Of a DNA stretch of 40,994 nucleotides, positions 32,137 through 39,507 are shown piece by piece. The position numbers and the translations under genes were made by a program. The notes below the pieces were generated by a model. The model did no database searches. It had not been told where the DNA came from and saw only the letters and a program-made list of their open reading frames with translations. Each line of letters opens with the position of its first letter. Position 1 is the stretch's first letter. The stretch covers positions 1 through 40,994 of the forward strand of contig CAZJRB010000067.1 of assembly GCA_964547995.1 (NCBI GenBank), read 5' to 3'. Origin of the DNA: CAZJRB01 sp964547995. GTDB lineage: Bacteria; Planctomycetota; Planctomycetia; Pirellulales; Thermoguttaceae.

Positions 32137-33668
32137 GATTGTTTGTTGCTGTAGCGATATTGCTCCAAACCTCCTATGTCCTGGCGCAAACCAAAGAGCC
32201 GGTTCCGGCTGGGAAGGCGGTGCAAGAGGCTTTGACGCTGGTCAAGGAAGTCTACGAGTCGGAGTATGCCGAGGCAAAGACCCCCGAGCAGAAAGAGAAA
32301 CTCGCCCAAGAACTGCTTCGGGAAGCTCGCGGGACAAAGGACACGACACAACGATATGCCCTGCTGCGGGTCGCGCGGGATCTTTCGATCCAGGCAGGCG
32401 GCACGACCGCGTTTGCGGCGGTGGACGAGATGGCCAGGTCGTATCAAATCGACGGCTTGGATATGAACGCGAAGGTCCTGGCCAAATACGGTTCGACGGC
32501 AAAGGGTTCCAAGCAGAATAAGGCGGTTGCGGAACAAGCCGTCTTGCTGATCGGCCAAGCCATTGAGGAGGACCGCCTGACCGTAGCAGGCACGCTGGCG
32601 GAGACGGCCCTGGCGACCGCCCGTAAAGCGGGCGATGACGCCTTGGCGAAGCAGGTCGCCGCGATCAAGCGAGATCTTGAAGAATTGGCCAGCGCAAGTG
32701 CCGGTCTGAAGACGGCACTCGATGCGATCGAAGCAAATCCCGCCGATCCGGAGGCCAATCTCGCGGCCGGAAGGTACTATTGCCTGCTGAAGGGCGATTG
32801 GGACAAGGGCCTGTCGATGTTGGCCTTGGGAAGCGATCCGGCGCTCAAGGAATTGGCCGTCAAGGAACTCCGGCAAGTCGCCGAGCCGCGCGAGAAACTC
32901 GCCCTGGGCGACGGCTGGTGGGACCTGGCAGAGAAGGCCGACGGCATCGCAGAATCACACCTTCGGGCCCGTGCCGTCCACTGGTACAAACGGGTCCTGC
33001 CGAAACTGAGCGGGTTGCACAAGGTCCGGCTGGAAAAGCGGCTGAGAGAAGTCGGCGGCGGGGCCGCCGGCGGCCTTGCCGGCAGCAAAATTGCCGCCGC
33101 CAAAAAACCGAAAGTACCGCCCAAACCTGTCCTCCCCGAGCACACGGTCCGGTTCACCTCGGCGGACGTCATGAAGCGTTTTGTGGTTCAGGACGGCGCC
33201 GAAATCATGGTCCAAAACGGAGTTCTCGGCATGAAGCGCGGGCGCGTTACCTACGGGCCGTATTTCAAGTCGATATCCTCGGTGAAAATCGTCGGGGGAA
33301 TTGTCCCGCCGAAGATGCACAATTTCCGCGCGTCGGTAGGGCCCGTCAACATGATCCTCAACTGGGAAATGGGGAACGAGAACCACATCCGATACTGTCC
33401 CAAAGGCGCGCGCAGCTCGAAAGGCGTGACCCGACCACCAGCTCTGATCCCGGGAAAATTCCACGTCATCGAGGTGAAACAAATCGGAAACGCCGTTGTC
33501 GTGCTGATCGACGGAAGACGACACTTCGCGCATCCGGGCACGTTGGAGGGTACGGTCACCATCTACCCGGCACACGGAAGTCAAATCGCCGTCAAAGAAA
33601 TCGCCGTCGAGGGCAAGGTCGATCCCACGCGGAAAATGACCGGACCGTCGCACGGGAACCTTTATTGA
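32133..33668 (+). CDS. Exported helical protein of unknown function, co-transcribed with the kinase
   Basis: 511 aa from GTG 32133, overlapping the kinase stop (GTGA). The signal peptide is MRLFVAVAILLQTSYVLA. Residues about 20-190 are helical, with many Ala/Glu. Residues about 195-305 form a module shared with the FG-GAP protein at 3124-4767: NPADPEANLAAGR, then KGDWDKGLSMLA, then GDGWWDLAEKADG and HWYKRVLPKLSGL. After a Pro/Lys linker, residues about 345-500 form a beta-rich domain that may be concanavalin-like (TFxxxI.VLIDGRRHF segment). No catalytic motif is visible. It may be an exported partner or ligand-binding companion of the kinase. Confidence 0.75.
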   Translation: MRLFVAVAILLQTSYVLAQTKEPVPAGKAVQEALTLVKEVYESEYAEAKTPEQKEKLAQELLREARGTKDTTQRYALLRVARDLSIQAGGTTAFAAVDEMARSYQIDGLDMNAKVLAKYGSTAKGSKQNKAVAEQAVLLIGQAIEEDRLTVAGTLAETALATARKAGDDALAKQVAAIKRDLEELASASAGLKTALDAIEANPADPEANLAAGRYYCLLKGDWDKGLSMLALGSDPALKELAVKELRQVAEPREKLALGDGWWDLAEKADGIAESHLRARAVHWYKRVLPKLSGLHKVRLEKRLREVGGGAAGGLAGSKIAAAKKPKVPPKPVLPEHTVRFTSADVMKRFVVQDGAEIMVQNGVLGMKRGRVTYGPYFKSISSVKIVGGIVPPKMHNFRASVGPVNMILNWEMGNENHIRYCPKGARSSKGVTRPPALIPGKFHVIEVKQIGNAVVVLIDGRRHFAHPGTLEGTVTIYPAHGSQIAVKEIAVEGKVDPTRKMTGPSHGNLY

Positions 33669-33681
33669 GAATGAGCATCCT

Positions 33682-34914
33682 ATGTCTATCGAGTGCAGGT
33701 GCGACAACTGCAACAAGCGTTATCGGCTGAAAGATCATTACGCGGGAAAAACCGTCCGCTGCCCGAATTGTCGCGAACCCGTCCAGGTGCCCGCGGCAGA
33801 GGAACCGGCGCCGATGCCCGTCGTCGAGCCGGAGCCGCCGCAAAGGAAGCCGCCGCGAACGCGGAAACCGCCCAAGCGCAGAGAAGTCGCCAGGCAATGG
33901 TACGTGACGATGGAAGACGAGACACAGTACGGCCCGGTCGACAAGGAAGAACTCGACTCGTGGGTCGCCGACGGCAGCGTCACGGCCGAGTGCCAGGTGC
34001 TGCGCGACGGCGATCCCGAATGGCAATGGGCCGGCGACGTCTATCCCGAACTCGCCGCCGAGCCGGTTGCGCCGGGCGTCGACACCGGGGGCGGTTTCGT
34101 CGACACGGGCCCCCGGCAGCGGCTGCTCTCGCTCGCCAGGAAGCAATCGGGGTGGATGAACAAGTTGACGAACAAGAATGTCGAGAAAGAGGCGCGAAAG
34201 GCCGGCGCCGGAACCCGGGTGACGCGCAGCGAGCGCTACGACGTCGGGGAGCCCCGCTCGTTTTGGGAAAAACTCAGGGCGCACTCGGTTACCGGTCTTC
34301 CCATGCCGGGGAACTTCCCCATCACCCCCGCGTTCAGGCTGGGTGAAACACACGTCGACCAATTGCACGTATTTTCCTTCGCGGCCCCGTCCGGCGAGTT
34401 TCATGCCGCGATGCCGTTCGACGCGGGGCGGGTTTTGCCCCACGAGTTCTTTTCGATCCAGCCGGGATCGCTCCCCTCGGCGATCGTGCTCAATCGCGGT
34501 TCCATGGGGTCGTGGGGATCCGGAGAGTGGACCAACGCGGAGGGCTTTGTCGACAACCCGGTTGCCGAGGCGGCCAACAGCCGTAAAGAACTGCAGGAAG
34601 GTATCAAGTGGAACATGACCAGGGCCGAAGGCGGGGGCCCTGATTCTACGACAATCACAACCTTCAAGCTCGAATGGGCCGTCCAGGCAATTCCCCTTGG
34701 CACCGAAGAGTACCTTCTTGTCGTTCAAAGCCCGATGCGCCGCAAACTAGTATTCATGAACCTGGGCGTGGAGTGGTACCTCGGCTACCGGAGAGCGTTC
34801 TCGGACTTCCTCGCCGGGCTGCGCTGCGACGGCGAGTATCGGTCCGGCATCATGCACAGCGCCCATGCGTTTGTCGTGCTGGACGAGGTGGTGGGTGTCA
34901 AGCTGTTCGGATAG
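33682..34914 (+). CDS. Zinc-ribbon and GYF_2-domain protein
   Basis: 410 aa from ATG 33682. An N-terminal zinc ribbon (C7xxC10, C27xxC30; RCPNCREPVQVP) of the type common in planctomycetes is followed by a Pro/Glu/Lys linker and a GYF_2 domain (about 73-125; WYVTMEDETQYGPVDKEELD, then WVADGSVT). The C-terminal 220 residues (GLPMPGNFPIT ... HSAHAFVVLDEVV) are globular and unrecognised. It has no signal peptide or membrane segment. It is 13 bases from the preceding gene and so in the kinase operon. It may be a cytoplasmic adaptor that binds proline-rich segments, though this is only domain-based inference. Confidence 0.8.
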   Translation: MSIECRCDNCNKRYRLKDHYAGKTVRCPNCREPVQVPAAEEPAPMPVVEPEPPQRKPPRTRKPPKRREVARQWYVTMEDETQYGPVDKEELDSWVADGSVTAECQVLRDGDPEWQWAGDVYPELAAEPVAPGVDTGGGFVDTGPRQRLLSLARKQSGWMNKLTNKNVEKEARKAGAGTRVTRSERYDVGEPRSFWEKLRAHSVTGLPMPGNFPITPAFRLGETHVDQLHVFSFAAPSGEFHAAMPFDAGRVLPHEFFSIQPGSLPSAIVLNRGSMGSWGSGEWTNAEGFVDNPVAEAANSRKELQEGIKWNMTRAEGGGPDSTTITTFKLEWAVQAIPLGTEEYLLVVQSPMRRKLVFMNLGVEWYLGYRRAFSDFLAGLRCDGEYRSGIMHSAHAFVVLDEVVGVKLFG

Positions 34915-34943
34915 CTTTCCAAAATGCGAGAAGTGGAGTTGAC

Positions 34944-35449
34944 ATGTTGATGAAAGTCTCGTGCCCGCAATGCCATCGGGGACTGAGAATCTCGGACGAA
35001 TTCGCGGGGCGTGTGGGCTCGTGCCCCGGTTGCGGGAGCGAATTTCGGGTCCCCGCCTCCGAGAGTCCGCCCGGCACCTGCGCGAGGACCGGGCGTGCGG
35101 GATCATTCCGGTTATCACCTTGGGCGGCGCGATCCCGGCCGCCATCGGCTTCGGCGGCGTAGGTGGCTGCCTTGGCACGGCGCGGAGTCGCTCGTTACCG
35201 ACGGGGGCAAAGGTCAGTATTTGCGCCGCGATCACGTTTGCCTGTTGGCTGGCTCTCGGAGCGCTGATTGCCAGCCTCGGCGTCCTTGGAGCGGCCCGAC
35301 AACATGCTGAGCGTGCCGTCGCGTTGGACAAACAACGCAAACAGTCCAAGAAAGAGGTCTCGTCATCCTCGCCCGGCCGAACGGGGTCTTTTCAACCGCA
35401 AAATCGCCCCGGGAACGTCACTGTGGAAAGACAAACGGCGTCGGCGTGA
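34944..35449 (+). pseudogene. Frameshifted zinc-ribbon membrane protein
   Basis: From ATG 34944 one frame encodes an intact zinc ribbon (CPQCHRGLRISDEFAGR, then CPGCGSEFRVP) but then runs into frame-shifted residues and stops at 35162. Another frame, open to 35449, picks up from about 35095 with two membrane segments (GIIPVITLGGAIPAAIGFGG and ICAAITFACWLALGALIASL) and a basic coiled tail. Zinc ribbon plus two transmembrane helices is a normal planctomycete architecture, so the two halves are one gene broken by a frameshift around 35055-35100. A sequencing error is possible. It lies 30 bases after the GYF_2 gene and overlaps the 3' end of the convergent protease gene. Confidence 0.7.
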
Positions 35450-36422
35450 AGCCGATGGGTATGAAGGCCAGGGCAAGGCAACCGAGGACCGTACGCCCGA
35501 AACCCAACGGCACGTCGTCGTCGGCCGTCGGGGGATGTCTCGCCCCGATGAGCATCAACAGGATCAGCATGAGCGACCACTGCATCAACCCCATGAAGAT
35601 CACGACGGCGACTGCCCCGTACAGCAGCGTCACCGCCACCGGAAAGGCCTTTTTTCGAAGCAACCCGTAGAGGATGTGTCCGCCGTCGAGCTGGCCGATC
35701 GGCATGAGGTTCAGTGCGGTCAGCAACAGTCCCACCCAGCCGGCGAACGCCATGGGATGCGGGTGGATGCACTGCCCCGGCGGCTTCGGCCCCAGGATCC
35801 CGTCGGCAAGCCATTGGAACAGGAGCGGGTAGCCGTAGATGTCCCGGCCGGGGACATAGCCGGAGAGATAGATACCCACGGTGCAAAATATCATGGTGGG
35901 CACAAGGCCGGCCAACGGCCCGCTGATGCCGATATCGAACAGCGCCCTGCGATCGCCCATTCGAGCGTCCATGGCAATCACCGCGCCCATGGTCCCCAAC
36001 GGCGGGATGGGCATCGGGATGAAGAAGGGGAGCGTGGCCGGAACGCGGTATCGCCGGGCCTGAAGAAAGTGTCCCATTTCGTGGCAGATCAGGATCGTCA
36101 TCAACGGCACGGCATATTTCAGGCCTTCCAAGACACCTAGAAGGATCGGATAGGCAATCCCCCGGTTGAGATTGCTGGCAACCGGCAGCAAGCTCCCGAC
36201 GAACCACGTGCTCAGGCAGGTGGCGACGAACAGCGCAACGGGCAACCAAATCCGCAGGCGGGAGGTCCGTCGGGCCGGCGCCGTGTGCGGCGGCTCGGCG
36301 ACCACGTCAACCGCGACGAACTCCGAATCCGCGGACTGAGGTGATGCATAAGGATTGGGCTCACCGGCCGGCGGCCCGCCGCGGGGGGTTTCGCTGTTGT
36401 CGTCGGGGCTGTAGCTGTCCAT
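35418..36422 (-). CDS. Site-2-protease-like (M50) membrane metalloprotease
   Basis: 334 aa from ATG 36422. A Pro/Asp-rich cytoplasmic N-terminus (1-52) is followed by about seven hydrophobic segments. The zinc site HEMGH is at 114-118 (TILICHEMGHFLQARRY) and the third ligand in QLDGGH at 244-249, the pattern of M50 intramembrane proteases. There is no PDZ domain. Related enzymes cleave anti-sigma factors or signal peptides within the membrane. It lies close to the sigma/kinase cluster, so a role in regulated proteolysis of that system is conceivable, but distance and strand give no direct support. Its 3' end overlaps the frameshifted gene by 32 bases. Confidence 0.88.
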   Translation of the reverse strand: MDSYSPDDNSETPRGGPPAGEPNPYASPQSADSEFVAVDVVAEPPHTAPARRTSRLRIWLPVALFVATCLSTWFVGSLLPVASNLNRGIAYPILLGVLEGLKYAVPLMTILICHEMGHFLQARRYRVPATLPFFIPMPIPPLGTMGAVIAMDARMGDRRALFDIGISGPLAGLVPTMIFCTVGIYLSGYVPGRDIYGYPLLFQWLADGILGPKPPGQCIHPHPMAFAGWVGLLLTALNLMPIGQLDGGHILYGLLRKKAFPVAVTLLYGAVAVVIFMGLMQWSLMLILLMLIGARHPPTADDDVPLGFGRTVLGCLALAFIPIGFTPTPFVFPQ

Positions 36423-36431
36423 CTATATCGT

Positions 36432-36459
36432 ATTGTACCCCACCGGCCCGGTACGGCAA
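36432..36459 (-). promoter_or_regulatory. Possible promoter of the M50 gene
   Basis: On the minus strand, TTGCCG (36459-36454), 16 bases, then TACAAT (36437-36432). The -10 is only 9 bases from the ATG, so the message would be almost leaderless. Confidence 0.35.
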
Positions 36460-36514
36460 GGTCGAAGCCGCCCTGCTTCCGCCCCGTTTCCGCGAAAAGC
36501 CGGGAGCACGGCAC

Positions 36515-36543
36515 TTGTCTTGGCGGCGGAACCTTTGCATACT
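36515..36543 (+). promoter_or_regulatory. Sigma-70-like promoter of the purine permease gene
   Basis: TTGTCT (36515-36520), a 17-base spacer, then CATACT (36538-36543). The leader would be about 25 bases and contains the AAGGAG ribosome site. Confidence 0.5.
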
Positions 36544-36574
36544 ATTGTTTTGCCCGCAAAAAGGAGACCGGCCG

Positions 36575-38392
36575 ATGTTCGACAAGTTCTTCAGGCTCTC
36601 CGAGAACAAGACAACCGTCCGGACCGAGTTGCTCGCCGGGGTGACGACGTTTCTGACGATGGCGTACATCATTTTCGTCCAGCCGACCATATTGTCGAGA
36701 GCGGGGATGGATTTCTACTCGATCATGATGGCCACTTGTCTCGCCGCGGCGCTGGCCACGTTGATCATGGGGCTGTACGCCCGATATCCGATTGGCCAGG
36801 CCCCCGGCATGGGCGAGAACTTCTTCTTCGTGTATCCCCTCGTCCCGGCTGCCGCGGATCTTGTGAAGGACTTGATTGCCGAGGGCAAGATTGCCGGGGA
36901 ACTCGGCCCGGGCGGTGAAATCCTCTCGACGGCCACCGAACCGTGGCAGATCGCGCTCGGGGTGATCTGCATCTCCGGTGTGCTGTTTCTGTTGCTCTCG
37001 GTTCTCGGTGTGCGAGAGAAACTTCTTCTGGCCATCAGCCCAAGCATGAGAAACGCGATTGCGGTCGGGATCGGCATGTTCATCGCATTCATCGGGCTGA
37101 GAAACGCAACATTGGTAGAAGCGAATCCCTACACGTGCGTCACGCTGAATCACCATTTCGCGTCCCCCGATCTGATCATCTTCTTCTACGGACTGTTGGT
37201 CACCGCGAGCCTGCACGCCCTGCGAGTTCGCGGGGCAATCATCTGGGGAATTGCCGCTTCGACCGTGCTGACCGTCGTCCTGTTTATCGGGTTGCCGTTT
37301 TTGTTGAAGGATTCCTCCTTTGAGAAAACGATTGCCGTGAAGACCTCGGGGGCCGGGCTGACGATGGACGCGACAACTTCCTGGAAGAGGCAACCCGGCA
37401 CGGAACCGCTTCAGATCACGTTCACGGCGCCGGTGCCCGACAAAGAGGACCGGGCCCTGACCGTGCAACTCCTGTTGGGCACCAACGCGGAAGACCCGGA
37501 GCCCGACGAGAAAATCATTCGACACGTCGAGATTCCGGCCAATGAAGAGCACGTGCAGGACAGCATGAATGCTTCTCCGTTGGCTCGCGCCGCGTTCTAC
37601 AAGATCGTTGTCACCGAAGACGACAAGGCGATTGCGGGGCTCTCGTCAAAGGACTGGACTGCCGTTCCCACGCTGCCGCCGGTGGTCGCCGACTCCAAAT
37701 TGATGAACGAATTCAAGCTGGCCCGGGGGGTCGTCTCGCGCCCGCCTTCCATGCTGCCGACGCTGTTCAAGATGGACCTGGTCCTTGCGTGCTGCTGGAG
37801 GATGGTCCCGTTCATCCTGATCTTCCTGTTTATGGATCTTTTCGACACGCTGGGTACGCTGATCGGCGTCAGCGAGCAGGCCGGACTGGTCAAGGACGGG
37901 AAACTGCCGCGGGCGAACCGGGCTCTGATGTCCGATGCCGTCGGGACGGTGGCCGGGGCCGCCATGGGAACCAGCACCGTTACCAGCTTCATCGAGAGTG
38001 CCGCGGGTGTCGAACAAGGCGGCCGCACCGGGTTGACCGCGGTCACGGTCGGCTGCCTTTTCCTTGTGGCAATCTTCTTCTCCCCCATTATCGGCATGGT
38101 CGGCAGCTATCTGCCGATCACGGCGCCCGCCCTGGTCGTGGTCGGTTCGATGATGATGCGGAACATCACCAAGATCGACTGGTCGAACTACGCCGAGGCG
38201 ATGCCGGCATTCTTGATCATTATCGGCATCCCGTTGACCTACTCGATCGCCGACGGCCTGGCCCTGGGATTCATCGCCTACCCGATTATCAAGCTCTGTG
38301 CCAAGCAGGGACGCGACGTGAAGTGGCTGATGTACGTGATGGCGCTGGTGCTCGTGGCCTACTTCCTGTTCGTGCGGGTGAAGATTGGCTGA
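36575..38392 (+). CDS. AzgA-type (NCS2) purine permease with inserted extracytoplasmic domain
   Basis: 605 aa from ATG 36575, with AAGGAG 9 bases upstream; AzgA-type permeases are usually around 430-480 aa. Family signatures are clear: TELLAGVTTFLTMAYIIFV (N-terminus), GQAPGMGENFFF, ISPSMRNAIAVGIG, FLFMDLFDTLGTLIGV and MGTSTVTSFIESAAGV followed by EQGGRTGLTAV. The extra length is mainly residues about 246-380, a polar, beta-rich segment between two membrane helices, plus a small insertion near 95-122. These proteins import adenine, guanine or hypoxanthine with protons. The inserted domain is not part of any version of the family I know. Function is secure at family level; the role of the insert is unknown. 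Confidence 0.9.
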   Translation: MFDKFFRLSENKTTVRTELLAGVTTFLTMAYIIFVQPTILSRAGMDFYSIMMATCLAAALATLIMGLYARYPIGQAPGMGENFFFVYPLVPAAADLVKDLIAEGKIAGELGPGGEILSTATEPWQIALGVICISGVLFLLLSVLGVREKLLLAISPSMRNAIAVGIGMFIAFIGLRNATLVEANPYTCVTLNHHFASPDLIIFFYGLLVTASLHALRVRGAIIWGIAASTVLTVVLFIGLPFLLKDSSFEKTIAVKTSGAGLTMDATTSWKRQPGTEPLQITFTAPVPDKEDRALTVQLLLGTNAEDPEPDEKIIRHVEIPANEEHVQDSMNASPLARAAFYKIVVTEDDKAIAGLSSKDWTAVPTLPPVVADSKLMNEFKLARGVVSRPPSMLPTLFKMDLVLACCWRMVPFILIFLFMDLFDTLGTLIGVSEQAGLVKDGKLPRANRALMSDAVGTVAGAAMGTSTVTSFIESAAGVEQGGRTGLTAVTVGCLFLVAIFFSPIIGMVGSYLPITAPALVVVGSMMMRNITKIDWSNYAEAMPAFLIIIGIPLTYSIADGLALGFIAYPIIKLCAKQGRDVKWLMYVMALVLVAYFLFVRVKIG

Positions 38393-38448
38393 CGGATGCC
38401 CCGCGGCCGGGAGAATCCGAGGAATGAGGCTGCGTCCGGAGGTTCCCG

Positions 38449-39294
38449 CTACTGCGGTTTCGCCAGTGCCTTCAACTTCTTCTGCAAGAAGGCGACACAC
38501 CCGCGAACGTCCTGTTCGTTGAGGCTGTGCAAGATGACCGCCCCGTCGTAGCCGATTTTGTCCAGCAAGCCGAGATAGCGGTCGTAATCGAGCACGCCGC
38601 CGCCGGCCGGGATGTGGCCGGCCTGGCCGTCGCGGTCGAGGTCCTTGGCATGCGCCAACACGATATCATCGCCGAGCAGGTCGAACGCCTCGTCCAGGAT
38701 TTCGTTCATTCGCGGCAACTGGCCGGCATGGAACAGATTTGCCCCGTCGATGATGATCTTCAGCCTGGGCGCGTGCATCTCGTCGAGCAGCCGGCGCGCT
38801 TTGGCCGCCGAATCGACCACGTTGGAGACCTCCGGCTCGATACCCAACGTGACGTGGTGCTGCTCGGCGATATTCAAGGCCTTGTGCGCGGTTGCGACGA
38901 GATCGTCCCAGGCTTCGGGCGTGTCGTTGTCGGGATGAGTGTGCCACATGTTGTCCGGGTTGCGCGTACCGGTACACAATGCGATCAGCGAGGTTCCCAG
39001 CTCCCGGGCGCGTGAGGCAATTGCCGCGAGTCGCCTCAGGCCGGCCTGCCGAACGTCGATGCTCGGGTGGATCATGTTGAACGTTCCCGAGAGCGACGCC
39101 ATGACGATGTTCCGCGCTGTCATCTCGCGGGCGATCCGTTTGCACAGCTCATCGCTGATTTTCTCGGGCATCGACGGGACACCCGCCGCCGCCATGTTGA
39201 AATGGACGGCCCTGATGCCGTGGTCGGCCACGGCGTCAAGTGTCTCTTCCAGCGTCGAACGGTGGAACGTGCTGACGTGAATTCCGACTTGCAT
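38449..39294 (-). CDS. Sugar-phosphate isomerase/epimerase-like TIM-barrel protein
   Basis: 281 aa from ATG 39294 (MQVGIHVSTFHRSTLEETLD); the in-frame extension upstream is not family-like. It belongs to the xylose-isomerase-like TIM barrel (AP_endonuc_2) family: GIHVSTFHRS near residue 4, a metal-ligand glutamate in VTLGIEPEVSNVV, IIDGANLFHAG, VLAHAKDLDRDGQ and AGGGVLDYDRYL. Members isomerise or epimerise sugars and inositols and often work with Gfo/Idh/MocA enzymes. It is cytoplasmic. It is convergent with the purine permease and stands alone. Confidence 0.88.
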   Translation of the reverse strand: MQVGIHVSTFHRSTLEETLDAVADHGIRAVHFNMAAAGVPSMPEKISDELCKRIAREMTARNIVMASLSGTFNMIHPSIDVRQAGLRRLAAIASRARELGTSLIALCTGTRNPDNMWHTHPDNDTPEAWDDLVATAHKALNIAEQHHVTLGIEPEVSNVVDSAAKARRLLDEMHAPRLKIIIDGANLFHAGQLPRMNEILDEAFDLLGDDIVLAHAKDLDRDGQAGHIPAGGGVLDYDRYLGLLDKIGYDGAVILHSLNEQDVRGCVAFLQKKLKALAKPQ

Positions 39295-39373
39295 GAGTTT
39301 ACCGTTTCTTCGGGAAAGCGGCGGTTGTTGCGAACAACGCCGCCAGGGCGGTCCTTTTCTTGGCGGTGGCCGT

Positions 39374-39496
39374 TCAGGCCTCCTGCTCCGTATCAAAGAG
39401 GCAGTAACCGCAACCCCCAGCGTACTGGTCGCCAAAGAGCATGTACCAAGTCGCCTTCTCTTCGGCCGTGAAGGGCCCTTTCGGCGGACCTGTCAC
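39374..39496 (-). CDS. Possible 40-aa protein with GCGYC motif
   Basis: A 40-codon frame (GTG 39496 to TGA 39374) begins 11 bases after the PPC-protein stop. The sequence has protein-like composition: PPKGPFTAEEKATWYMLFGD, then GGCGYCLFDTEQE. The GCGYC motif could bind metal. There is no strong Shine-Dalgarno. It may be a genuine small gene, the tail of a fused or frame-shifted PPC protein, or chance. I do not recognise it. Confidence 0.35.
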   Translation of the reverse strand: MTGPPKGPFTAEEKATWYMLFGDQYAGGCGYCLFDTEQEA

Positions 39497-39507
39497 TACG
39501 ATGGCTC

